The translations under genes were made by a program, and so were the position numbers. This document shows positions 24,312 to 33,549 of a stretch of DNA of 42,425 nucleotides, one piece after another. Location: NCBI GenBank assembly GCA_964499985.1, contig CAZCMX010000015.1:1-42425 (forward strand), written 5' to 3'. Position 1 is the stretch's first letter. Every line of letters starts with the position of its first letter. Below the pieces are notes generated by a model that was not told the DNA's origin, searched no databases, and was given only the letters and a program-made list of their open reading frames with translations. This DNA is from UBA5734 sp964499985 (GTDB lineage: Bacteria > Bacillota > Clostridia > Saccharofermentanales > UBA5734).

Positions 24312-26775
24312 AATCCACGACGGTGATGGCCGGGCTGATCTGCCCGGCTATTTCTTTGATCCGGGCCTGGCTGCTCATGAGGAGGACCTGGGCACCGGTC
24401 TGCCGGCTATGCTGCAACAGGTAGTCCAAGGCTGCCATGGCCCTGCCATCGTCGTACTGGACCAGGGCATCATCGAGCAGCAAGGGCAAGGGTTCAGATC
24501 CGCTCTGGAGGATGCCGGCTAAGGCCAAGCGCAGGGCCAGATAGACTTGGTCGATGGTCCCGCCGCTGAAAAAGCGCCAGTCGTGGAAGCTTTCGTCGCC
24601 GGGAACGGCGATCTGGATGGCAAAGGACTGGTCGACCTTGAGCTCGTCGTAGCGCGACCGGGTGAATTGCTCGAGGATCCGGGCAGCCTCCCGGTTCAGG
24701 CGCGGGCCGAAGGTCGCCTGAAGCTCGTCATAAGCCTTCTGGATCCAAGTCCGGGCAATGGCCAGGCTCTCATAGTAGCCGCTGGCATCCTCAAGCCGCT
24801 CTTTGAGTTCCCTGAGTTCACGGTCATAGTCTGCGACCAGTTTCGGCGGCCGGGGCGTATGCAGCAGCGCCGATTCCGTGGCTGCCAGTTCACGCTCGAC
24901 GGCTGCCAGGCGATTGGCTGCCTCCTCCCTGTGCAGCTCCAGCATTTCCGGATCCGCGGTCGCAAGACTCCTGTCAGAGGGCAGGATCTTTTGCTGCAAA
25001 ACGGCCAAGTCCCTTTGCTGGAGGGATCGATAGTGCTCCCAGGAAAGTCCGTCCAGCTCTTGCTGCCAAGCGGCTTCCGCCTGGTGCCTCAGGGCTCGGA
25101 TCTGGCTCACTTCGGCCAGCAGGGCCGCCAGCTGGTCGAGCCCCTGCTGCAAAGATGCCGGATCGAGTGCCCGGAGGGCTTCCCTCGCAGTGGGAGGCAG
25201 GTCCGGATCGAGGCGGGGTGCTGCCAAGTCGGTTTCACGCTCAGGGCCAGGTCTTGGCATCGCGTCGGAGATTGACTCCTGCAGATGCTGCCAGCGATCG
25301 ATCAAGACATCGGTCTGCTGAATCAGTTCCCCTGGCAAATGGGTGTCAGCCTGGGTCACAGCAGTCCAGGCCTCCAGGTTTGCCTGGGCCTGTGCGGCAG
25401 CGGTCTGGGCAGCAGCGGCGGCGCGCCGGGCTTGTGCCAATTGCGCTTGCAGGGCTTGAAGCATGGCATCCGCATCCGCTGCCTGAGGCTGATGGTGTCC
25501 TGCGGCTGCCGGTGGATTGTGCTGGCCATGGTCTTTCTGTCTGCGCCTGAATCGCGTGAATACCCAGACCAGCACGGCGACTCCCGCCAGGGCATGATAC
25601 AGCGGATGGATCCAGGTGCCCAGCAGCAGGCCAGCGGCCAAAAGGAGCACGGTCATGCCGGTCAGCCAGAGTGGGACAGACCTGGATATCCGGCCTGGCA
25701 CCAGCTGTTCCTGTTCCTGGCCGATGGACTGGATCTGTTCAGTCAGGGCCTGGATTTTTTGCTGGCCAGCGGCCAGGTTGCGCCAATGGTGTGCCGCCTG
25801 TGCAGCCAGCTCGGCCTGAGCCAGGTCCTGCCAGTCGTCGATCTGCTGGCACAGGCGCTGACGTTCCTGCATGAGCTCATTGAAGGTCTGCTGCCAGGCC
25901 GAAAGACAAGCTTCATCCAAGCCATGGTGTTCCAGATGCCCGGACTTGTCCGCCTCGCTCTGGCGCAAGATCTGGATCTGCTGGTGACGCGAAGCCAGAA
26001 GGTCCAGCCGCATGGTCTTGTGGGCGATCTGCTGCACTGTCAGCTGGCCGGACAGGTCTGACAGCTGCTGCTGCAGGTGCTCCTTTTGCCGGCTGAGCTC
26101 CTGCAGCTGGTGACTGAGCAGCTGTCTTTTGTTTTCAGTCGCCAAGGCCGACTCACGGGCCAGGACCAGGTTTTCAAGGTATTGCTCCAGATCAGGGATC
26201 AAGCCGCCTTTGCCACGCTCGGCCCGCAATTTGGCCTGCGCTTTTTGCAGCCGGCTGTCAATGGCCTGAAAAGACAATGTTTCGTTGAAGCTGCTGGATA
26301 AATTGGCCAGCTTGGCCAGGATCGACGGCGCTGGATGGTCGATGACACTGTTCATCTGGCCGATGAAAACGGTCTGGGCAAATTCCTCGGCGGAGACTCG
26401 GAACAGGAATGGACCGATTTCCTGCTGGCCAGGCAGGTCGATGCGGGCGCCACTGATATCATGCATCAGCACCGTCTCGTCCTGGGCTCTGGTTTTGCCA
26501 AAAGCACGCTGCAGCCGGTAGCGGACACCGGCATGCTCGAAAACCAGGCTGGCACTGGGCCGAGTGCCATCCCATGGCTGGCAGCGCAGGCGCTCATTTT
26601 CGAGCGGGGACCGGCTGCGGCCGGACAACCCATAGAACATGGCTTTCAGGCAGGCCAGCAGGGTGCTTTTGCCCTGCTCATTTTCACCATAAAATACGGT
26701 CAGGCCGGCAGGAAAATGGAACTGGCGGTTTTTAAATCGACCAAAGGCCTGGACATTAAGCTGGATCAGTTTCAT
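24304..26775 (-). CDS. yhaN: YhaN-like AAA ATPase (SbcC/RecN-type, with membrane pair)
   Basis: An 823-residue SMC-like ATPase, partner of the YhaO nuclease. The N-terminal ATPase half has Walker A GENEQGKST (residues 30-38). Long coiled coils (about 170-360 and 430-680) flank two adjacent membrane helices near residues 367-387 and 392-408. The C-terminal half has the ABC-type signature FFSGGT and the Walker B LPLLLDD. The membrane hairpin is typical of YhaN and separates it from SbcC. The start is chosen for AGGAGGT upstream and overlaps the yhaO stop region by 20 nt, so the genes are coupled. A role in DNA end processing is inferred from the family. Confidence 0.9.
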   Translation of the reverse strand: MKLIQLNVQAFGRFKNRQFHFPAGLTVFYGENEQGKSTLLACLKAMFYGLSGRSRSPLENERLRCQPWDGTRPSASLVFEHAGVRYRLQRAFGKTRAQDETVLMHDISGARIDLPGQQEIGPFLFRVSAEEFAQTVFIGQMNSVIDHPAPSILAKLANLSSSFNETLSFQAIDSRLQKAQAKLRAERGKGGLIPDLEQYLENLVLARESALATENKRQLLSHQLQELSRQKEHLQQQLSDLSGQLTVQQIAHKTMRLDLLASRHQQIQILRQSEADKSGHLEHHGLDEACLSAWQQTFNELMQERQRLCQQIDDWQDLAQAELAAQAAHHWRNLAAGQQKIQALTEQIQSIGQEQEQLVPGRISRSVPLWLTGMTVLLLAAGLLLGTWIHPLYHALAGVAVLVWVFTRFRRRQKDHGQHNPPAAAGHHQPQAADADAMLQALQAQLAQARRAAAAAQTAAAQAQANLEAWTAVTQADTHLPGELIQQTDVLIDRWQHLQESISDAMPRPGPERETDLAAPRLDPDLPPTAREALRALDPASLQQGLDQLAALLAEVSQIRALRHQAEAAWQQELDGLSWEHYRSLQQRDLAVLQQKILPSDRSLATADPEMLELHREEAANRLAAVERELAATESALLHTPRPPKLVADYDRELRELKERLEDASGYYESLAIARTWIQKAYDELQATFGPRLNREAARILEQFTRSRYDELKVDQSFAIQIAVPGDESFHDWRFFSGGTIDQVYLALRLALAGILQSGSEPLPLLLDDALVQYDDGRAMAALDYLLQHSRQTGAQVLLMSSQARIKEIAGQISPAITVVDFT

Positions 26776-27934
26776 ATCCGACCTCCTCCCCGCGCAGAGC
26801 TGCCAGTCCAAGGTCGAGTGCCCGGTTCAGGATCAGCAGCGCCTTCAGGTCTTGATCGGCGGCTTGTTGCAGGTCCCTTTGGGCCTGGCGGACAAAGGCC
26901 CCGCGCAGAGAAATTTCCCGCGCCAGGTCTTGCAGGTCTGCCGGCTGGCGTGTCTCATCGACCAGGCGGTACCAGAAAAGCTGGCCATGGAGGAGCGGCT
27001 CGAGGACCGCAAGGGACAATCTGAAGTCTGGTGCCAGGTCGCCGGTGAGCGTGAGCTTGTAGACATGGTCAGACCAGGTCTGGCCTGCCATCGTCTGCAA
27101 GGCGGCCAGAATGGCCTCAGCAGCCTGACGATGGTCCTGGCAACCGGACAAGTCTATGGACTGGGCCAGAAACCGGCGGCCACCGAGCGGGAAAAAGCGC
27201 AAATCGAGTTCCGGCTGGCCAGCCAGGCCCTGTCGCCTTTGCACCGTGCCGATGATGACGCCCTTTGGCCCGGTTTCGTCAAAGCCACGGCCAAACGGAC
27301 ATCCGGCATAAGCGTAGGTGGTTTGCCGTTCTTTCTGAAATCCGGAAAAAGCATGGATATGGCCAAGCGCAGCATAGTCATAGCCAGCTCCGGCCAGGCG
27401 GGCTGCGCTGAGCGGATTATAGGGCGATGATCCCGCACTGCCCAGGTCGCCATGAACGAGGTAAAGATTGAACCAGTCCGGATCGAGCCGTTCAGCCGGC
27501 TCCAGCGGCAGCGGGGTTGGTGCGACGGTTGCGGTGAAACCGCAGCCATAGACGCGCACGCCCGATTCCGGCCATTCGACCCATTCCAGCCTGTCCTGGA
27601 AGATCCGGACATTGGCCGGCCAGGTTTCGCACCGGTAAGGGGAATCGAAGGCGGCAGGATCATGATTGCCCGGGGCAATCAAGACCTGGGTCTGCTCGAG
27701 GCTGCCCAAAAGCGCCTGGACGGTGCGAACCAGGGCCCGGTCTGGGACCGGCTGGTCAAACAGGTCTCCGGCAATCAGCAGGCAATCGGCCTGGAGCTGC
27801 TGGCAATGCTGGATGATCGCAACAAAAGCATCCAGCTGCGCACGCATGAGCAGAGGGGCCTTATCCCCGGCAAAAGCAAATGGACTGCCCACATGCAGGT
27901 CGCCGGTCTGGACAAACGTCAAAGGACGGGACAT
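26756..27934 (-). CDS. yhaO: YhaO-like DNA repair exonuclease (metallophosphoesterase)
   Basis: A 392-residue calcineurin-like phosphoesterase of the SbcD/Mre11 type. Metal-binding motifs are visible in order: TGDLHVGSPF (Asp12 and His14), IAGDLFDQP, PGNHDPAAF, VHGDLGS and LGHIHAF. The C-terminal third is the capping domain that contacts the ATPase. The ATG has GGAGG 4 nt upstream and lies only 11 bp from the scaffold gap, so the promoter and any upstream gene are not visible. The pair with YhaN suggests a DNA repair nuclease complex held at the membrane. Base use and Gln/Leu-rich composition match the neighbours. Confidence 0.92.
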   Translation of the reverse strand: MSRPLTFVQTGDLHVGSPFAFAGDKAPLLMRAQLDAFVAIIQHCQQLQADCLLIAGDLFDQPVPDRALVRTVQALLGSLEQTQVLIAPGNHDPAAFDSPYRCETWPANVRIFQDRLEWVEWPESGVRVYGCGFTATVAPTPLPLEPAERLDPDWFNLYLVHGDLGSAGSSPYNPLSAARLAGAGYDYAALGHIHAFSGFQKERQTTYAYAGCPFGRGFDETGPKGVIIGTVQRRQGLAGQPELDLRFFPLGGRRFLAQSIDLSGCQDHRQAAEAILAALQTMAGQTWSDHVYKLTLTGDLAPDFRLSLAVLEPLLHGQLFWYRLVDETRQPADLQDLAREISLRGAFVRQAQRDLQQAADQDLKALLILNRALDLGLAALRGEEVGYETDPA

Positions 27935-27945
27935 ATCGCCTCCGG

Positions 27946-28045
27946 NNNNNNNNNNNNNNNNNNNNNNNNNNNNNNNNNNNNNNNNNNNNNNNNNNNNNNN
28001 NNNNNNNNNNNNNNNNNNNNNNNNNNNNNNNNNNNNNNNNNNNNN
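27946..28045. other. Scaffold gap (100 N)
   Basis: Exactly 100 unknown bases separate two assembled pieces. The true distance is unknown, and the DUF1667 gene on the right is cut here. Gene order and co-transcription across this point should not be assumed. Confidence 0.99.
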
Positions 28046-28449
28046 AGATTTCTTGTCGCAATCACTGCAATGCCAGTGCCCAGGAGGTTTTCGACCAGGA
28101 TGTCGCCGATATGAATCGGGCCTGCAAGGTCCAGCTGATGGATATGGTTGATGGCCTCCCAGAAAAGGGACTTGGGAACGGGCTCGCTGGTTTTGACACA
28201 GAGCGGCGTTTTGCTGCCGCGGACCGGAACCAGGGTGGTCAGGGGGCGGACCGGGTTGGTGATCTCCTGGCGGGCATGGTGTTCACCGCGCGGACACTGG
28301 GCCCCGGTCATCTGCCAGTCGCCCCCGGGGCCGCGGGTAACGGTGACCTGGCAGCCCATCGGGCAGCCGGTGCAGGTCACAGTCATGCGGGGGTCCACAG
28401 GCCTCGTCAGACTCTGGGGTTCAGGCGCATCGGGGGGGATTTGCATCAT
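28046..28449 (-). CDS. DUF1667 domain-containing protein, 3' end lost in the gap
   Basis: The visible 134 residues carry the DUF1667 pattern: an N-terminal Cys cluster (CTGCPMGC and AQCPRGEHHA) that probably binds an iron-sulfur centre, then PVRPLTTLVPV, CVKTSEPVPK and HIGDILVENLLGTGIAVIATR. Family members end within a few residues of this last motif, so little is missing. GAGG lies 6 nt before the first of two adjacent ATG codons, and the gap to the upstream stop is 1 nt. In Firmicutes this small protein is the third member of an anaerobic glycerol-3-phosphate dehydrogenase set with a BFD-containing dehydrogenase and an FAD/NAD oxidoreductase, just as found here. Confidence 0.9.
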
Positions 28450-28450
28450 G

Positions 28451-29815
28451 TTAAACCTCGATCGACAGTTGCCAATGGCTGGTTTTGGGACCTGGCCAGA
28501 GGCTGGCTGGAATCTCGAGCCGGGCTTCCTCACCCGGGGTGAGGATCCGGCGCTGGCTTTTGCTGATCAATTGTCCCTGGTCGTCGCGCAGGCAAATGCT
28601 GGCGGAGCGGAAGACCCGGGCCGGACGGAAGGCCAGCCGGACCGTTTCCGGTGCCAGGTCGCGCTGGACCAGCTGGGGCACCACACTGCGGATGCCAGGA
28701 CCAGCCAGGACCGGCAGGGTCGACAGGGTCGAAGCCTGACCGGTCGACGATCCTGATGCGATCGCCGGCACAGGGTCCGTTATTCTGTAACGGTCTCCAT
28801 CCGCCTGGGGAGCAGACCGGCATGCCTGTTTCAAAAAAGCCACGGCTGAACGGGCGGCCTGCTCGGCTTCGCGTGAGACATCATCCACCAGGTCATGCAC
28901 ATGCAAGACATTGCCGCAGGCAAAGATCCCCGGCTGGCTGGTCGCCAAGCTCTGGTCGACGCGCGGTCCCCGGGTGGCAGGATCGAGCAGCACGCCCGCC
29001 CCGAGCGACAATTCGTTTTCCGGAATCAGGCCGACCGACAGCAGGAGCGTATCGCAGGCGATGAAGCGGGACTGCTCGAGATCAGGCATTTTAGTCTGGG
29101 GATGGACCGGCGCGATGGTCACACCCGTCAGGCGCTCACGGCCATGCGTTTCGACGACGGTATGCGACAGCAGCAACGGAATCTCGTAGTCCTGCAGGCA
29201 TTGGACGACATTTCGGGTCAGGCCGCTGGAATACGGCATCAGCTCCACGACCGCCTCGACCCGGGCACCTTCGAGGGTCAGGCGCCGGGCCATGATCAGG
29301 CCGATATCCCCCGAACCGAGGATCACGACCGATCGCCCGGGCATCAAGCCCTGCAGATTCAGGAGCTTTTGCGCCATGCCGGCGGTCAGGATGCCCGCAC
29401 AGCGGGTGCCTGGGATGCCCAGGGCGCCACGGGGCCGTTCCCGGCAACCCATGGCCAGAATGATCGCCCCGGCGGCCATTTTCCGGATGCCCTGTGGCGA
29501 GAGGATCGTCAGGATCCTGTCCGGCGTGATCTCGAGCACATGGGTGTCCAGCAGGCAGGTGATTCCAGCGGCATCAAAAGCCGTGCTGAAACGGTCTGCG
29601 TATTCCGGACCACTGAGTTCGGCGCCGAAATAATGCAGGCCAAAGCCGGTATGGATGCATTGGTTGAGGATCCCGCCGAGCTGCTGGTCACGCTCGATCA
29701 GCAGGATATCCGACAGGCCCTGGCGCCGGGCCTCCAGCGCAGCTGCCAGGCCGGCCGGGCCACCGCCGACGATGACCAGGCTGACCTTTTCCCAAGCGAC
29801 TTGCGTTGCGCTCAT
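28451..29815 (-). CDS. FAD/NAD(P)-dependent oxidoreductase of the glycerol-3-phosphate dehydrogenase set
   Basis: A 454-residue pyridine-nucleotide-disulfide-type flavoprotein. The FAD site is IVGGGPAGLAAALEA (near 14-28) and the NAD site is VVILGSGDIGLIMARRL (near 160). The motif LAMGCRERPRG and the C-terminal GIFACGNVLHVHDLVDD, the second FAD contact, fit the family that is encoded beside GlpA-like proteins in anaerobes. The C-terminal 90 residues form a beta domain unlike glutathione reductase. The start overlaps the upstream stop as ATGA. It likely passes electrons from the dehydrogenase to NAD or another carrier; the acceptor is not known. Confidence 0.88.
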   Translation of the reverse strand: MSATQVAWEKVSLVIVGGGPAGLAAALEARRQGLSDILLIERDQQLGGILNQCIHTGFGLHYFGAELSGPEYADRFSTAFDAAGITCLLDTHVLEITPDRILTILSPQGIRKMAAGAIILAMGCRERPRGALGIPGTRCAGILTAGMAQKLLNLQGLMPGRSVVILGSGDIGLIMARRLTLEGARVEAVVELMPYSSGLTRNVVQCLQDYEIPLLLSHTVVETHGRERLTGVTIAPVHPQTKMPDLEQSRFIACDTLLLSVGLIPENELSLGAGVLLDPATRGPRVDQSLATSQPGIFACGNVLHVHDLVDDVSREAEQAARSAVAFLKQACRSAPQADGDRYRITDPVPAIASGSSTGQASTLSTLPVLAGPGIRSVVPQLVQRDLAPETVRLAFRPARVFRSASICLRDDQGQLISKSQRRILTPGEEARLEIPASLWPGPKTSHWQLSIEV

Positions 29816-31284
29816 GACTTCACCTCCAGCTGACCCGTCACGATCCGGGACTGGCCGCCCGCTTTGGTCAGCTCGGTGATGTCACAGGCCAGTTCCTCGG
29901 CCAGGATCTCGAGGATGCGCGGCGTGCAAAAGCCACCCTGGCAGCGGCCCATATTGGCCCGGGTCCGGCGCTTGATACCGTCGAGCGTCCGGGCTCCGAC
30001 CGGGCGGCGGATCGCAGCCCGGATCTGGGCTTCCGTGACCTGTTCGCAGCGGCAGACCATCCGGCCCATGGCCGGATCACGGGCGATTTCTGCCGCCAGC
30101 TGAGCCAGATGATCTGGATCAGCCAGCAGATGGAGCGAGAAATCAGGCAGGGGTGGTGGCGGCGCCTGGAAATCCGGCTTGGGCACGAGGTCAAAATCCG
30201 CCGCAATCTGCTCAGCCAGGTCAATGGCAATGGCCGGCGCCGCGGTCAGGCCAGGCGACTCGATCCCGGCGGCCAGATAATAGCCCGGTACATCCGGTGC
30301 ACGGCCGATCCGGAAATCACCGTCATCCAGATGGGCCCGCAGGCCGGCAAAGGACGTGATGAACGAATCCTTGCGCAAGCCCGGCCAGGTCAGGGCGGCC
30401 GTGGCGAGAATCTCTTCCAGCTTGGCGGCGGTCGTCCGGGTGTCTGTCTTGTCCAAGATGGTGTCGCTGGTCGGACCGAGGATCAGTGTCTGTTCCACCG
30501 TCGGTGTGACCAGGATGCCCTTGCCTTTGTCGGAAGGCAACTGGAACAGCGTGGCGTTGAACTGGGCGCCGATCCGTTTGTCCAGCATATAGTATTCGCC
30601 GCGGCGAGCTGTGATGGTCAGTTTATCCTCGCTGAGCTGATTGTGGAGGCTGTCGGCATAAACACCTGCCGCATTGACCACTGCCCGGGCCTGGATCGGG
30701 CCCTGGGTTGTCCGGATCGAGAAAGGGGCTGCTCCACGATTTCCGGCCGGATGACGGGAAAGCGCCAAAACTTGGCAGTCAAGGCGGAATTCGACGCCAT
30801 TGACTGCAGCATGTTCGGCCAGGGCGATGGTCAGGCCGTAGGGACTGACGATGCCGCCGGTTTCAGCCAGCAAGGCGCCGGCCACAACAGGATTGACCTG
30901 GGGCTCACGCCTTTGCACCTCTTCCCTGCTGATCCGGGACAGGCCTCGGACGCCGTTTTGCTGGCCGCGTGCGATCAGGGCGTCGATTCTGGGCAGGTCC
31001 GATTCCGAAAAAGCCAGGACCAGCGAGGTATTGTTTTTGCAGGGGACCGCCAGCTCCTGCGCCCACTGATAGACGAGCGGATTGCCGCGGACATTGTAAT
31101 GCGCCTTGTTTGTCCCGGGTATGGCGTCGTAGCCGGCATGGACGATGCCGCTATTGGCCTTGCTCGTCCCTTCGCAGACATCACTGGCCTGATCGAGAAC
31201 CGCCAGACTGAGCTGGTAGCGGGACAATTCGCGGGCAATGGCGCAACCGATCACACCGGCGCCGATGATAACCACATCAAACAT
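29812..31284 (-). CDS. Glycerol-3-phosphate dehydrogenase-like FAD oxidoreductase with BFD domain
   Basis: A 490-residue DAO-type flavoprotein. The FAD-binding GAGVIGCAIARELSRY is at the N-terminus, and the substrate region has KANSGIVHAGYD. From about residue 405 there is a bacterioferritin-associated-ferredoxin-like [2Fe-2S] domain with Cys in VCRCEQVTE and GRCQGGFC. This layout matches the anaerobic glycerol-3-phosphate dehydrogenase of Clostridia, which oxidises glycerol 3-phosphate to dihydroxyacetone phosphate. L-2-hydroxyglutarate-type substrates are an alternative. GAGGAGG is inside the pabC 3' end and the genes overlap by 8 nt. No glycerol kinase or transporter is in the window; they could lie past the gap. 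Confidence 0.88.
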   Translation of the reverse strand: MFDVVIIGAGVIGCAIARELSRYQLSLAVLDQASDVCEGTSKANSGIVHAGYDAIPGTNKAHYNVRGNPLVYQWAQELAVPCKNNTSLVLAFSESDLPRIDALIARGQQNGVRGLSRISREEVQRREPQVNPVVAGALLAETGGIVSPYGLTIALAEHAAVNGVEFRLDCQVLALSRHPAGNRGAAPFSIRTTQGPIQARAVVNAAGVYADSLHNQLSEDKLTITARRGEYYMLDKRIGAQFNATLFQLPSDKGKGILVTPTVEQTLILGPTSDTILDKTDTRTTAAKLEEILATAALTWPGLRKDSFITSFAGLRAHLDDGDFRIGRAPDVPGYYLAAGIESPGLTAAPAIAIDLAEQIAADFDLVPKPDFQAPPPPLPDFSLHLLADPDHLAQLAAEIARDPAMGRMVCRCEQVTEAQIRAAIRRPVGARTLDGIKRRTRANMGRCQGGFCTPRILEILAEELACDITELTKAGGQSRIVTGQLEVKS

Positions 31285-32080
31285 GATCTCCCACCTCCTC
31301 TTTAGCCGCCAAAAAGGCGGTCTGAATGGCCCTGAAAGCCGGCAAATCCGCTGGATCTGGGTAGTTTCTGGCTAAGCCGGTTCCAACGATCGCGCGGACA
31401 GGCTGGACGCCGGTCAGACTATTGGTGACAAAAACGGCATCGGCAGCCCAGAGATCGTCCAGCGTGACCAGACCTGCCGCGATGGAACAGTTCTGCCAGG
31501 GGTCCAGGCCAAGGACAAACTGGCGCCCAATCCCTGGCAGCAGATTGCCCTCCGCCAGCGGGGTGCGCACCTGGCTGCCCTGGATGACGAACACGTTCGC
31601 CGTCGTGGTTTCCAGGACATCGCCCTGGTCTGAAACCAGCAGAGCATCGTGACAGCCACCGGCCTGTGCCTGTTCCTTTGCCAGGAGCAGGCCAAGATAG
31701 TTGAGGGTTTTCAGCCCGGCCAGGGGAGCCCGGAGCGGATGGCCGGCCGGATGGAGCAGCAGACGCAGGCCAGCCGGGGCAGGCAAAGGCAGAGGGCGGG
31801 TCACGAGGACCAGGTTCTGCGGCGTGACGATGATCTTCAAGGTCAGGTTCGAGATCCCGTTTGCACGGATCAGGCCCCGGATCTCGGCGGCAGTCACCTG
31901 GCGCGCGATGCCCAGCTGGGGCAAGGTCCGGTTCAATCGCTCGAGATGTTCGTCCAGCCACAGGGGCTGCTCATAAACCGGCAAGGTTTCAAAAGCACCA
32001 CGGCCGAATGCCAGGCCTTCATCAAAGATCAGGCTGGGGGATCGGTCTGAGTCGACCCTCTGGCCATTGACGATCAGCAT
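31277..32080 (-). CDS. pabC: Aminodeoxychorismate lyase (aminotransferase class IV)
   Basis: A PLP enzyme of fold type IV, 267 residues. It converts 4-amino-4-deoxychorismate to p-aminobenzoate and pyruvate, a step in folate synthesis. The N-terminal FGRGAFETLPVYE, the Schiff-base lysine in AGLKTLNYL (near residue 123) and ETTTANVFVIQGSQV are typical. The assignment as PabC rather than a branched-chain aminotransferase rests on the direct overlap with pabB by 7 nt (ATGCTGA). Its stop lies inside the start of the glycerol-3-phosphate dehydrogenase-like gene. Confidence 0.92.
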   Translation of the reverse strand: MLIVNGQRVDSDRSPSLIFDEGLAFGRGAFETLPVYEQPLWLDEHLERLNRTLPQLGIARQVTAAEIRGLIRANGISNLTLKIIVTPQNLVLVTRPLPLPAPAGLRLLLHPAGHPLRAPLAGLKTLNYLGLLLAKEQAQAGGCHDALLVSDQGDVLETTTANVFVIQGSQVRTPLAEGNLLPGIGRQFVLGLDPWQNCSIAAGLVTLDDLWAADAVFVTNSLTGVQPVRAIVGTGLARNYPDPADLPAFRAIQTAFLAAKEEVGDHV

Positions 32081-33549
32081 GGCAAAGCCTCCGCGATGGC
32101 GACTGTTTTATCCAGGGTTTCCTGGTATTCGGCAGCAGGATCGGAATCCCAGGTGATGCCGCCACCGGCATGGTACGTCGTTGCCTCGCGACTGTGGATG
32201 ATGGTGCGGATCAGGATATTGAACTCGGCCTGGCCATCGAGCGAGAAAAAGCCCAGACAGCCGGTATACAGGCCCCGGCGGACCGTCTCGAAGGTGCTGA
32301 TCAGCTGCATGGCGCGCATTTTGGGGGCGCCGGTGATCGATCCGCCAGGGAAAAGGGCCGCCAGGCAACTGACCGCGTCCTGCTGTGGAGCCAGCTCTCC
32401 GCTGACCGTCGCGACCAGATGGTGCACCGTGGCATAGCTTTCCAGGCCATAAAGCTCCTGGACGGTCACCGACTCAGGCATGCAGACGCGGCTGAGATCA
32501 TTGCGCTCGAGGTCGACGATCATCAGGAGTTCAGCCCGGTCCTTCTCGCTCTGGAGCAGGGCCTGGCGGTTCTTTGCATCGAGCGCGGGTGTCTGGCCAC
32601 GTGGCCGCGTCCCTTTGATCGGTCGTGTGATCGCCTGGCGACCGGAAATTTTCAGGAAAAGCTCAGGCGAAAAGGACAGGACCGCCAGGTCAGGATGCGT
32701 GAGATAAGCGGCATAGGGGGTCGGTGATTGTTGGCGCAGGTTCAGGTAGGTCTGGAATGGATCGGATAGCGGTGGCAGGGTCAGGCGCTGGGCCAGATTG
32801 AGGATATAGACCTCCCCGGCCCCGATCGCATTGCGAACCTGACTGACCCGTTCCAGATAGTCCGCGCGGGTGAAATTCGATTTGACCTGGACCGGGTCCA
32901 GCTCCAGGGCTGGCATCCTGTGCGGGGCCATTGCCGCTGGCTCCGCCGTGCCGGCCAAGGCAGCCGACTTGACAGCACCTGGGTTTGAATGCGCTGCCTG
33001 CACGGCAGCCTGCAGACTGTCGAGGGCTGGCTGGGCTGGCTGCAATTGGCCCCAGGCCAAGAGCCAGGCTTGTTGTGCCTGGTTGTCCAAGACAATCATC
33101 CGGTCATAGGCCCTGAACCAGGCCTGGGGCAGGTCATGGTCGGATGTCCGAGGCAAGGACAGATGCTCCGGATCCAGCGCGGCGGCCAGATCATAGGCCA
33201 AGTAGCCGATCAGGCCGCCCTGGAAAGGGATATCAGATGGCAATGTCCCTGCGGGTAAATCATGGGCATGCTGCCGGAGAAAGGTCCGGATGGTGGTAAA
33301 AAGATCCTCAGGTACAGGTTCACCATTGAGCCAGGTTTGCTGGTCTTGGCAACGGATATCCAGCCAGGGATCCAGTGCCAGGATGGCAAAGCGGCCCGCA
33401 GATCCGGGCTCGCCTGGCTCCGGCCGGGCACCGGAATCGAGGAAGACAAATCCCTCTGGTTGCGTCAGGCCGGGACTGGCCTGCAGAACCTTTGCGACCT
33501 GAACCGGCTGGCATGGGCAGGGCACCTTGGTGCAGGCAATCCGGCTCAT
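32074..33549 (-). CDS. pabB: Aminodeoxychorismate synthase component I
   Basis: A 491-residue chorismate-utilising enzyme that, with PabA, converts chorismate and glutamine-derived ammonia to 4-amino-4-deoxychorismate. The key motif is PIKGTRPRG (about 310-318) with Lys312, which marks PabB against anthranilate synthase TrpE, where it is PIAGT. Other signatures are DLERNDLSRVC, GGSITGAPK and YHAGGGITWDSDP. The start MSRIACTKVPC is chosen because its ATG overlaps the pabA stop as ATGA; the frame is open 15 codons further upstream. The N-terminal third includes an Ala/Gln-rich stretch with no clear function. Confidence 0.94.
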   Translation of the reverse strand: MSRIACTKVPCPCQPVQVAKVLQASPGLTQPEGFVFLDSGARPEPGEPGSAGRFAILALDPWLDIRCQDQQTWLNGEPVPEDLFTTIRTFLRQHAHDLPAGTLPSDIPFQGGLIGYLAYDLAAALDPEHLSLPRTSDHDLPQAWFRAYDRMIVLDNQAQQAWLLAWGQLQPAQPALDSLQAAVQAAHSNPGAVKSAALAGTAEPAAMAPHRMPALELDPVQVKSNFTRADYLERVSQVRNAIGAGEVYILNLAQRLTLPPLSDPFQTYLNLRQQSPTPYAAYLTHPDLAVLSFSPELFLKISGRQAITRPIKGTRPRGQTPALDAKNRQALLQSEKDRAELLMIVDLERNDLSRVCMPESVTVQELYGLESYATVHHLVATVSGELAPQQDAVSCLAALFPGGSITGAPKMRAMQLISTFETVRRGLYTGCLGFFSLDGQAEFNILIRTIIHSREATTYHAGGGITWDSDPAAEYQETLDKTVAIAEALPC

